The position numbers and the translations under genes were made by a program. From contig JAKLFN010000149.1 in assembly GCA_022711195.1 (NCBI GenBank), positions 1 to 5,508 of the forward strand: 5,508 nt of DNA, written 5' to 3'. Under the pieces are notes generated by a model. It did no database searches. It saw only the letters and a program-made list of their open reading frames with translations, and was not told the origin of the DNA. The DNA comes from Bacteroidota bacterium (lineage in GTDB: Bacteria; Bacteroidota; Bacteroidia; Bacteroidales; VadinHA17). This document shows positions 1 through 5,508 of the stretch, piece by piece (within the stretch, counting starts at the first letter, position 1; each line of letters begins with the position of its first letter).

Positions 1-476
1 CTTTCTTTGGCATCTGCCTGGGGATGCAGTGTGCCGTGATAGAATTTGCCCGCAATGTGCTGGGTCTTGAAGGCGCGCACTCAACGGAGATCAATCCCAA
101 GGCAAAGCATCCGGTCATCGATCTTATGGAAGAGCAGAAGAGCATTATTGAAAAAGGCGGTACAATGAGACTGGGAGGATTTAAATGTCGGATCACCAAT
201 GACTCAAAAACTTTTGCCGCCTATGGAAAGAGCGAGGTCACTGAACGGCATCGGCACCGGTATGAATTCAATGATGAATACATTGATTTGTTCAGGGACA
301 ACGGAATGATCCCCGTCGGAATCAATCCGGAATCAAATCTCGTGGAAATAATGGAAATCAGGAATCATCCCTGGTTCGTGGGTGTTCAGTTCCATCCCGA
401 GTACTCAAGCACAGTAATTTCTCCTCATCCTCTTTTTGTACATTTCATTAAAGCTTGTATTGATAAGAAGGGTTGA
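1..476 (+). CDS. pyrG: CTP synthase, C-terminal glutaminase domain (5' truncated)
   Basis: CTP synthase makes CTP from UTP, ATP and glutamine in the cytoplasm, the last step of de novo pyrimidine nucleotide synthesis. Only the last 157 codons (frame from position 3) are in the window, against about 540 in the full enzyme, so the kinase-like synthetase domain lies upstream. What is visible is the class I glutamine amidotransferase domain. The nucleophile Cys sits in the motif GICLGMQ (TGC at 15-17), and the catalytic His and Glu sit in VQFHPEY (393-395 and 399-401). The stretch [10 protein letters not shown] is a CTP synthase signature that separates it from other glutaminases. The methionine at 24 is internal to the motif and is not a start. 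The gene ends with TGA at 474-476. No terminator is visible before yidC 41 bp downstream, so cotranscription is likely. Confidence 0.97.
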   Translation, partial: FFGICLGMQCAVIEFARNVLGLEGAHSTEINPKAKHPVIDLMEEQKSIIEKGGTMRLGGFKCRITNDSKTFAAYGKSEVTERHRHRYEFNDEYIDLFRDNGMIPVGINPESNLVEIMEIRNHPWFVGVQFHPEYSSTVISPHPLFVHFIKACIDKKG

Positions 477-517
477 AATATAATTAATTAAGGGAAGTAA
501 ATTTTCAAACAGGAAGG

Positions 518-2491
518 ATGGACAAAAATACAATTACAGGACTTATACTGATCTTTCTGATCTTTATTGGTTTTAGTTTATTCAATAGCAGCAGGTTAAA
601 CAAAGAATTTGAGAAAGCTGTAAGCAACGCCGAAACAGAATTGAACAGGGGTAATCTTGAAAAAGCCCGTGCAGAGTATATTAATGCACTCAGATTCAAG
701 CCAAACCAGCCGGATGTAATTGAAAAGCTTAACGATCTTAATGTTAAGCTGGGAACTGTACCCGGGGCAGCAGAACAGACAGCCGATACTGTAAAAAAAG
801 AAGCAGAATTACGCAGCACAATACCTGTAACCTCGGAGCCTGTTACTGAAGATGAAAGCCGCTACGGAGTTTTCAGCGGTGCAGCAAAGGGTAGTGATGA
901 TTTCATTACACTTGAAAATGATAAGATTAATCTGAAAATTGCTCTCAAAGGCGGACGGGTATATTCAGCTACTGTGAAAGATTATACAACACATGATTCG
1001 CTTCCGCTTGTACTTTTCTCGGGCGATTCAACAGTGTTCGGATTCAATTTCTTCACAGCTGACAACAAAGCTGTGCAGACAAACAACCTGTACTTTACTC
1101 CGGCATCCGAGGCAAAGGAATATCTTGCAACCGTTGATCCTCAGAGTGTTGTTTTGCGGCTTCAGGCTGGTGATGACAGATTTATAGAATACAAGTACAC
1201 TCTGGAACCCGGAAAGTACAGTGTTGGCTTTGATGTCACATTCAGAAACATGACCGGCATTCTGCCGGCAAACCAGAACAGTATCGAACTTGACTGGCGT
1301 ATGTATGTACCCCAGCAGGAAAAGGGCAGGCAGAACGAAGAAATGTACACCACAATCAAGTACAAGTATTATCAGGATGAAGTGGATGGATTCAGATTAC
1401 GGTCTAACAAGGAAGTCGAAAAAGTTGATATTACCACAAAACTCAGCTGGATAGCGTACGTCGACCAGTTCTTTTCATCTGTCCTTATAACCGACAATTT
1501 CTTCCTGAACGGATCATTGACATCCACAAAAACAATTACTTCTGAAAAATATATAAGGTACTATACCTCCGCTGTAGGTATACCCATCGAAAACAGCGCC
1601 GAAACAAGCCTTGGATTGCGATTTTACTACGGACCAAACCATATTTCTACCCTCAGGAAAGAGGGTCATGATCTGGATCAGATAATATTTCTTGGGAAAA
1701 ATATAGTCGGGTGGATTAACCGGTTCCTGATCATCCCCGTTTTTAACTGGATGGAAAAGTTCATAGGAAATTATGGCATAATCATTCTTATACTTACAAT
1801 CCTTCTGAAAATTATCCTCTTCCCGCTTACATTCAAATCCTATCAGTCAACTGCAAAAATGCAGATTCTGAAGCCCCAGGTCGAAGAGCTCGCGAAAAAA
1901 TATCCCAAGCAGGAGGATGCAATGAAAAAGCAACAGGCAACAATGGACCTGTACAAGCGGGCAGGTGTGAACCCGATGGGAGGCTGCCTTCCAATGCTAC
2001 TTCAGTTCCCCATCCTTTTTGCAATGTTCAGGTTCTTCCCGGTATCTATCGAACTGAGACAGGAACCTTTTCTCTGGACAACAGACCTTTCTACATATGA
2101 TTCCATTCTCACCCTGCCTTTCAAGATCCCGTGGTATGGCAGTCATGTGAGTCTGTGGACACTTCTTATGACGATCTCCTCGATTCTCACAACAAAAATG
2201 TCGGGAACAACAGCAAGTTCTGATCAACCGGGAATGAAGGTTATGATGTACATGATGCCTGTAATGTTCATGTTCATGTTCAATAACTTCTCCTCAGGAC
2301 TTACATATTATTACTTCCTGGCAAATATGTTAAGCTGGCTTCAGAATATCATTTCAAAAAGGTTGATAAATACTGAAAAGGTACTGAAAACCCTTGAAGA
2401 GAATAAAAAGAAACCTCTTCCAAAATCAAAGTGGCAGCAAAGGCTTGAACAGGCAGCAAAACAGAGAGGGATAAATCCGCCAAAAAGATAA
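518..2491 (+). CDS. yidC: YidC/Oxa1 family membrane protein insertase
   Basis: YidC inserts and folds inner-membrane proteins, alone or with SecYEG. The 657-residue protein has the Gram-negative layout. A first membrane helix (about 7-22) is followed by a large periplasmic beta domain (about 90-390), then the conserved insertase core (about 400-630). The core contains FPLTFKSYQSTAKM, NPMGGCLPMLLQFPILFAMF and a Met-rich helix, MMYMMPVMFMFMF. Lys431 takes the place of the hydrophilic-groove arginine of E. coli YidC, which I believe is usual in this phylum. A Lys/Arg-rich tail (about 630-657) fits a ribosome contact. The start is supported by the family-typical MDKNTI and by AGGAAGG at 511-517, which lies very close to the ATG. 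Residues 36-74 between the first helix and the periplasmic domain look like a TPR helix pair, which is unusual. The gene follows pyrG by 41 bp; no promoter of its own is convincing. Confidence 0.96.
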   Translation: MDKNTITGLILIFLIFIGFSLFNSSRLNKEFEKAVSNAETELNRGNLEKARAEYINALRFKPNQPDVIEKLNDLNVKLGTVPGAAEQTADTVKKEAELRSTIPVTSEPVTEDESRYGVFSGAAKGSDDFITLENDKINLKIALKGGRVYSATVKDYTTHDSLPLVLFSGDSTVFGFNFFTADNKAVQTNNLYFTPASEAKEYLATVDPQSVVLRLQAGDDRFIEYKYTLEPGKYSVGFDVTFRNMTGILPANQNSIELDWRMYVPQQEKGRQNEEMYTTIKYKYYQDEVDGFRLRSNKEVEKVDITTKLSWIAYVDQFFSSVLITDNFFLNGSLTSTKTITSEKYIRYYTSAVGIPIENSAETSLGLRFYYGPNHISTLRKEGHDLDQIIFLGKNIVGWINRFLIIPVFNWMEKFIGNYGIIILILTILLKIILFPLTFKSYQSTAKMQILKPQVEELAKKYPKQEDAMKKQQATMDLYKRAGVNPMGGCLPMLLQFPILFAMFRFFPVSIELRQEPFLWTTDLSTYDSILTLPFKIPWYGSHVSLWTLLMTISSILTTKMSGTTASSDQPGMKVMMYMMPVMFMFMFNNFSSGLTYYYFLANMLSWLQNIISKRLINTEKVLKTLEENKKKPLPKSKWQQRLEQAAKQRGINPPKR

Positions 2492-2588
2492 GTCTTACAG
2501 GAATTAACACTCCGTTGGCTTTATCCTAGCTTTTGCTCTGCGCCTTTCCTGCCCGTTACTGAGTCTGTCATGCTTATCAGCCGGCAGT

Positions 2589-2616
2589 GTTCAGTAATCC
2601 CCTGATGCCACTGAAC
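2589..2616. repeat. Inverted repeat with 7-bp perfect arms behind yidC
   Basis: GTTCAGT (2589-2595) and ACTGAAC (2610-2616) are perfect reverse complements around a 14-base loop, which itself contains ATC/GAT. CCGG lies just outside on the left (2581-2584) and CCGG also overlaps the right end (2615-2619 region), allowing alternative pairings such as CAGTG/CACTG. The sequence after it (AAATATTTCTC) has no long T run, so it may be a weak or Rho-assisted 3' end stem for the pyrG-yidC transcript, or a protein site. Function is not shown. Confidence 0.4.
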
Positions 2617-2657
2617 CGGAAATATTTCTCTGATTGAGTTTAATTATTCACCTGCAA

Positions 2658-2685
2658 TTGTTAAAAATATTTAATTATATCGTTG
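2658..2685 (+). promoter_or_regulatory. Candidate Bacteroidota promoter for the LacI-family gene
   Basis: TATCGTTG at 2678-2685 matches the Bacteroidota -7 consensus TAnnTTTG with one mismatch. TTG at 2658-2660 could be the -33 element, but the 17-base spacing is slightly shorter than the usual 19 or so. The implied transcript would begin about 40 bases before the ATG at 2735. The -7 element overlaps the end of the second TTTAATTAT copy. This is the best match in the gap but is not strong. Confidence 0.35.
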
Positions 2686-2734
2686 TGTTAAAAAAAAATA
2701 GTCTAAATTTATTTTTTGCTCCATTCATAAAAGG

Positions 2735-3766
2735 ATGAAAAAGTTTAAGAATAAGGACCTGGCCGCCAGATTAGGCGTTTCGGGAACACTTGTCTCGCTA
2801 GTTCTGAATAATAAAGCAGACCAGCATGGTATCAGGAAGGATACACAGGAAAAAGTACTGGCTCTTGCCAGGCAGATGGGATACTTCAGTTCCCGGGAAG
2901 AAAAGAGCGTTGTTCCCCCGACTGAAGAAAAACCCGGTATAATAGGAATGATTGTCCCGTCTCTGAGCGATGCTTTTGTGCTGGGAATAACTCCCTACCT
3001 GCAAAAAGCATTTATGAGCATAGGACTCGGATTTTCGATAATTACAAAAGATCCCGACGATCAGAGATATGACAGGATGATAATTTCCTTTAAAAAATTC
3101 TTCAGTGGTCTCATCCTGGTTGGAGAAGCGGCTGATGATCAGACTATAAGAGTATTAAGATCAACAGATTATCCATTTATCCTTCTCGAAAAGCCCTTGA
3201 AAAGTGGCAAACTTAATGTAGTAAATACCGACATTTCTGCAGGAATTCAGCTTGTTTCAGATCATATAAGTAATCTCGGATATAAGAATATTCTGATTGC
3301 AACTGACAGGATATCTGCCAGATCTGACTCTTCTACAGTTGATAAGATAATCAGTGCATTCAGCAAAATTGAACAACTCAACAAACCAGTTGTGATCGAG
3401 ATTGAAAGATCTCTTACTGACAGTGAGATCGATTTCGGCCAGATTGAACATTTTCTGCGACCTCCATTCAGGGCTGACCTTATACTGGTTTTGCATTCAG
3501 ACCTTGTATATCCGCTAATGTCAATGCTTAGAAAAAAGAAACTCCGTGTACCACAGGATATTGCATTGATATCAATGGAGGATGGAGTCGGATTTGACCT
3601 TATGCTTACCCCGGTGACTTCCCTGAAAATGCCCTTCCCGGGCCTTGCCATAAAAGCCGCCAATATGATCTGGTCGGAAGTTAAAAATGCAGGTAAAGGT
3701 AAATTTAAAAGACAGGTTAATATTGCTCCTGACCTTGTTGTAAGAAATTCATGCGGAAAGCTTTAA
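2735..3766 (+). CDS. LacI/GalR-family transcriptional regulator, target unknown
   Basis: This is a 343-residue DNA-binding repressor or activator of the LacI/GalR type, the usual family length. An N-terminal helix-turn-helix (about 5-50) reads KDLAARLGVSGTLVSLVLNN, with the recognition helix near 16-24, and continues through the conserved DTQEKVLALARQMGY. A periplasmic-binding-protein-like effector domain follows (about 67-340), recognisable from IIGMIVPSL, NTDISAGIQLVSDHISNLGY, RVPQDIALISMED, the LTPVTSLKMP block and the closing PDLVVRNS. The turn between helices 2 and 3 (NKADQHGIRKD) is about three residues longer than in E. coli LacI, as in some Bacteroidota members. The expected YxPNxxAxxL hinge is absent: residues 50-66 read YFSSREEKSVVPPTEEK. 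The start has AAAGG just upstream of the ATG. No sugar genes are in the window, so the ligand and operon controlled cannot be named; a link to the B12 receptor downstream is not supported. Confidence 0.92.
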   Translation: MKKFKNKDLAARLGVSGTLVSLVLNNKADQHGIRKDTQEKVLALARQMGYFSSREEKSVVPPTEEKPGIIGMIVPSLSDAFVLGITPYLQKAFMSIGLGFSIITKDPDDQRYDRMIISFKKFFSGLILVGEAADDQTIRVLRSTDYPFILLEKPLKSGKLNVVNTDISAGIQLVSDHISNLGYKNILIATDRISARSDSSTVDKIISAFSKIEQLNKPVVIEIERSLTDSEIDFGQIEHFLRPPFRADLILVLHSDLVYPLMSMLRKKKLRVPQDIALISMEDGVGFDLMLTPVTSLKMPFPGLAIKAANMIWSEVKNAGKGKFKRQVNIAPDLVVRNSCGKL

Positions 3767-3790
3767 CAGACTCAAAAACCTGTTCATATT
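3765..3790 (+). terminator. Weak candidate terminator after the LacI-family gene
   Basis: AACAG (3765-3769, overlapping the stop codon) can pair with CTGTT (3780-3784), followed by CATATTTTA. The stem is only five pairs and the U-run is short and offset, so it is at best a weak terminator. It is listed because it is the only stem between this gene and the next promoter. Confidence 0.25.
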
Positions 3791-3806
3791 TTATCCTGAT
3801 ACCCGA

Positions 3807-3837
3807 TTAGGTTAAATTGAATTATATTATATCTTTG
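3807..3837 (+). promoter_or_regulatory. Bacteroidota-type promoter of the B12 riboswitch transcript
   Basis: TATCTTTG at 3830-3837 is a perfect match to the -7 consensus TAnnTTTG used by the primary sigma factor of this phylum. TTAG at 3807-3810 matches the -33 TTTG with one mismatch, at the preferred 19-base spacing. Transcription should begin near 3842-3846, just before the aptamer, giving a leader of about 345 bases before the receptor start codon. This placement supports an independent transcript separate from the LacI-family gene. Confidence 0.6.
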
Positions 3838-3845
3838 TTTCGTTT

Positions 3846-4082
3846 TGGTGTTGCATTGAAATTGATTCATTGCGATGAAAAGGGAATGCGGTAAGAATCC
3901 GCAACAGTACCCGCTGCTGTGATGCCCGATCCCGCCTCAGGCGGGATGATGGTTTTATGATAACCTGCCACTGTCCGGCTTTTTCTTGACGAAAAGAGGG
4001 ATGGGAAGGCTTCATAAGGCCGGGACAAGTCAGAAGACCTGCCGGACTAACCTGTATTCAAGGCTTTCGGGAAGAAAAGCTC
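3846..4082 (+). promoter_or_regulatory. Cobalamin (vitamin B12) riboswitch
   Basis: This RNA element binds a B12 form and lowers expression of the gene behind it. Conserved blocks appear in the right order: AAAAGGGAA (3878-3886), a stem TGCGG/CCGCA (3887-3903) enclosing the GGTAAGAATCC block, ACAG/CTGT (3904-3920) enclosing ACCCGC, CCACTG (3968-3973), GGGAAGGC (4003-4010), and the B12 box GTCAGAAGACCTGCC (4029-4043). A hairpin after the box, AGGCTTT...AAAAGCT (4061-4081), sits where many members carry the loop that contacts the aptamer core. The region between CTGTGA and CCACTG holds an extra GC-rich palindrome (3929-3947). The outer edges are approximate. It stands between a strong promoter candidate and a BtuB-type receptor gene, the classic arrangement. 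Whether it prefers adenosyl- or methyl/hydroxocobalamin cannot be read here with confidence. Confidence 0.93.
3929..3947. repeat. GC-rich palindrome inside the riboswitch
   Basis: ATCCCGCC (3929-3936) and GGCGGGAT (3940-3947) form a perfect 8-bp stem with a TCA loop. It lies in the variable part of the aptamer between the conserved CTGTGA and CCACTG blocks, followed by a smaller GGTT/AACC stem (3951-3965). Its GC content is far above that of the surroundings, which suggests a mobile REP-like palindrome that landed where an extra hairpin is tolerated. No second copy is present in this window. Confidence 0.75.
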
Positions 4083-4131
4083 AGAGATTTCTGCTGAACC
4101 TCTCTTATCTTCCTGCTGACACTGAATAAAG

Positions 4132-4170
4132 AACCGGTCACGGGTAGTTATTATTTCGATCCGGTTTTTT
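4132..4170 (+). terminator. Candidate intrinsic terminator in the riboswitch expression platform
   Basis: AACCGG (4132-4137) pairs perfectly with CCGGTT (4161-4166). The helix can be continued by TC/GA across one bulged base, and it is followed directly by a run of Ts (4165-4170) and AATTT. The loop is long (23 bases), so the stem is modest. Its place between the B12 box and the receptor start fits transcriptional control by the riboswitch, or a baseline stop. No clear antiterminator was found. Confidence 0.55.
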
Positions 4171-4180
4171 AATTTAATGA

Positions 4181-4250
4181 CCTGCTGAATTGAAAATTAA
4201 CATCTTATGCGCTTTTATTCTTGTTGCACTGCCTCTTCAGAGTCAGCAGG
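4181..4250 (+). promoter_or_regulatory. Possible start-codon masking hairpin
   Basis: CCTGCTGA (4181-4188) pairs with TCAGCAGG (4243-4250), and after a small internal loop TTGAA (4190-4194) pairs with TTCAG (4236-4240) through four Watson-Crick pairs and one G-U. This places the TTG start codon (4190-4192) inside a helix. It uses the same right arm as the 4111-4126 pairing, so only one can form at a time. This is an inferred structure, read from complementarity alone. Confidence 0.45.
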
Positions 4251-5508
4251 ATACTGTTAAAATCAGCGAAATAATTATCAGAAGTAAACAAATCCCTTCC
4301 GATATACCTGGTTTTAAAAGAATAGAAATTGACTCTGCCATTCAGGATAAATACAGGCATTTGTCTTTTTCCGAGTTACTTTCCCAATGTACTCCGGTTT
4401 TCATAAAAAGTTATGGATATGGTGGTGCGGCTACATCATCATTCAGGGGAGCAGGCGCTTCACATACCCGTATGACATGGAACGGAATAAATATTAACAG
4501 CCCGATGCTGGGACAATCTGATTTCTCACTCATTACACCAGGCATCAGTGATAATATTACTCTCAGCTATGGAGGCGCATCGATAATTGATGGCCCGGGA
4601 GGATTCGGAGGAACTATAAACCTTGAAAATAAACCGGTGTGGTCCAAGACCTCCGGTTTATACTTGAATACCGGGGCAGGTAGCTTCGGCCGTTATGCAG
4701 GTTCACTTAAATTCAGAACCGGAAATGAATCCTTCCAGACTGTGACCAGGTTATATATGAACTCATCAGAAAATAATTTTCCGTATATAAACGAAGTGGC
4801 AGGAAATGATCATGTTCGTGAAACAAGAAAAAACAGCCAGTTGACTCAAATATCTTTTCTCCAGGAACTTTACTACAGGAAGGCATCGGGAGTATTATCT
4901 GCCCTGATCTGGTACAATTCAACATCCCGTAATCTCCCCGGTTCAATGCTGGTTGTTCAGTCGGGACCTGATGAAAAACAATACGATGAGTCACTCAGGA
5001 GTTTTCTGGGATATGACCTGAAAAAAGGTAATATGAACTTCTTTTTGAATGGCGCCTGGATGGCTTCAAGGCTTGACTATACAAGCTTAAAAGCATCAAT
5101 AGATTCAAGGAACCTGGCAAATACTTTTACTCTTAATGGTGGTTTCGAAACAATGATAAAAAACCATTCGAAAATTAAGCTGACCATTTCTGATGAACTA
5201 AGTTTCATTAAATCAAATAATTACAATAAAAATATATCTTATAATAGCAGTTCCCTTACACTATCGGCCCGGAGCAAAATAAATAACCGCGTAGGAACAA
5301 CTTTTCTTATAAGGGAAATTATTGACGGACAAATTTTATTGATTCCCGACTTTTCCACCGGATTTGAATACAGGCTATTTGCCGGAGAAGAACATTTCTT
5401 CAAAACAGGCCTGACAAGGAACTCAAGGATCCCTTCACTGAATGACCGTTACTGGTATCCGGGAGGAAATTCAAATCTTAAGAATGAATATGCATGGCAA
5501 TATGAAGC
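4190..5508 (+). CDS. btuB: TonB-dependent outer-membrane receptor, probable B12 importer (3' truncated)
   Basis: The product should carry cobalamin across the outer membrane using energy passed on by TonB-ExbBD. The reading frame is open from 4190 to the window end (439 codons and two bases) with no frameshift; full receptors of this kind run to about 600-700 residues. TTG at 4190 is the chosen start because TGA at 4178-4180 closes the frame upstream and the first in-frame ATG (near 4472) would remove the signal peptide and half the plug. From TTG there is a good signal peptide, with Lys2, a hydrophobic core (3-16) and a likely cut near SQ-QD. A TonB-box-like segment (TVKISEIII, 22-30) follows, then the plug with NGININSPMLGQSDFSLI (98-115) and GGFGGTINLE (137-146), then barrel strands with RIPSLNDRYWYPGGN (413-427). 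The last motif and the lack of a carboxypeptidase-like N-domain fit the BtuB-type group. The B12 riboswitch upstream is the main ground for the substrate. No good ribosome binding site is visible. Confidence 0.87.
   Translation, partial: MKINILCAFILVALPLQSQQDTVKISEIIIRSKQIPSDIPGFKRIEIDSAIQDKYRHLSFSELLSQCTPVFIKSYGYGGAATSSFRGAGASHTRMTWNGININSPMLGQSDFSLITPGISDNITLSYGGASIIDGPGGFGGTINLENKPVWSKTSGLYLNTGAGSFGRYAGSLKFRTGNESFQTVTRLYMNSSENNFPYINEVAGNDHVRETRKNSQLTQISFLQELYYRKASGVLSALIWYNSTSRNLPGSMLVVQSGPDEKQYDESLRSFLGYDLKKGNMNFFLNGAWMASRLDYTSLKASIDSRNLANTFTLNGGFETMIKNHSKIKLTISDELSFIKSNNYNKNISYNSSSLTLSARSKINNRVGTTFLIREIIDGQILLIPDFSTGFEYRLFAGEEHFFKTGLTRNSRIPSLNDRYWYPGGNSNLKNEYAWQYE

Larger units (their letters stand above)
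2492..2734. other. Intergenic gap between yidC and the LacI-family gene
   Basis: This 243-bp stretch holds no credible gene on either strand. Its first part is mixed in composition and contains a stem-forming inverted repeat (2589-2616) without a U-run directly after it, so I do not call a clear terminator for yidC. From about 2635 it becomes very AT-rich, with two copies of TTTAATTAT and a weak Bacteroidota-type promoter candidate serving the downstream regulator gene. A run of nine A residues precedes the final AT-rich leader. Confidence 0.6.
4111..4251 (+). repeat. Imperfect 16-base inverted repeat bracketing the receptor start
   Basis: TCCTGCTGACACTGAA (4111-4126) is the reverse complement of TTCAGAGTCAGCAGGA (4236-4251) except for one A-A mismatch, so 15 of 16 positions pair. 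The left arm lies upstream of the terminator candidate, and the right arm lies in codons 16-21 of the receptor, in the signal peptide. In RNA this would form a long-range helix looping out the terminator and the start codon. Such a long match over 110 bases is unlikely by chance, but no function is proven. Confidence 0.65.

Noticed and set aside
473..505. Possible separate promoter for yidC (TTG at 473-475, TAAATTTT at 498-505)
   Set aside because: The spacing is 22 bases and the -7 element misses the final G; the short gap after pyrG is better explained by cotranscription.
2581..2630. Strong intrinsic terminator behind yidC
   Set aside because: The stem 2589-2616 is followed by AAATATTTCTC rather than a U-run, so only an inverted repeat is claimed.
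3262..3663. An open frame of 133 codons on the - strand inside the LacI-family gene
   Set aside because: It is antisense to well-conserved effector-domain motifs and has no family-like features.
3827..4015. An open frame of 62 codons on the - strand over the riboswitch
   Set aside because: It lies antisense to conserved aptamer blocks, has no recognisable domain or ribosome binding site, and is explained by the RNA element.
2735..4190. The idea that the LacI-family protein regulates the B12 receptor
   Set aside because: The receptor has its own promoter and riboswitch, and no LacI-like operator palindrome is visible around 3807-3845.
4713..4994. An open frame of 93 codons on the - strand inside the receptor gene
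   Set aside because: The + strand frame here continues a TonB-dependent receptor barrel without interruption; the antisense frame has no recognisable features.

Overview
The window looks like a chromosomal piece of a member of the Bacteroidota, most likely an environmental relative of the Bacteroidales or Marinilabiliales. The lineage call rests on three things. YidC has the family-typical N-terminus (MDKNTI...) and a basic C-terminal tail. The receptor gene encodes typical Bacteroidota TonB-dependent receptor motifs. The best promoter has a perfect TAnnTTTG -7 element. Base composition is moderately AT-rich.

Layout, all on the + strand: (1) positions 1-476, the 3' end of pyrG (CTP synthase, glutaminase domain); (2) 518-2491, a complete yidC membrane insertase, 41 bp behind pyrG and probably in the same transcript; (3) 2492-2734, a gap with small repeats and a weak promoter candidate; (4) 2735-3766, a LacI-family regulator with no visible target genes; (5) 3767-4189, a long leader with a good Bacteroidota promoter, a cobalamin (B12) riboswitch and a candidate intrinsic terminator; (6) 4190 to the window end, the 5' part of a TonB-dependent outer-membrane receptor, almost certainly a BtuB-type B12 importer. 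The receptor appears to start at a TTG codon, so searches restricted to ATG starts would miss it.

Parts 5 and 6 form one unit: B12 binding to the leader RNA should shut off the B12 receptor when the vitamin is plentiful. PyrG and YidC are housekeeping genes; the LacI-type regulator has no evident link to either side.

The most interesting signal lies in the riboswitch expression platform. The segment 4111-4126 is complementary at 15 of 16 positions to 4236-4251, inside the signal-peptide codons. A second segment, 4181-4194, contains the TTG start codon and can pair with the same target. The two pairings exclude each other, which suggests a start-codon masking switch beyond the terminator. I also note a GC-rich palindrome inserted in a peripheral part of the aptamer, a TPR-like segment in YidC, and a LacI-type protein without the usual hinge motif. 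I saw no tRNA, rRNA, CRISPR array, insertion sequence or prophage gene.
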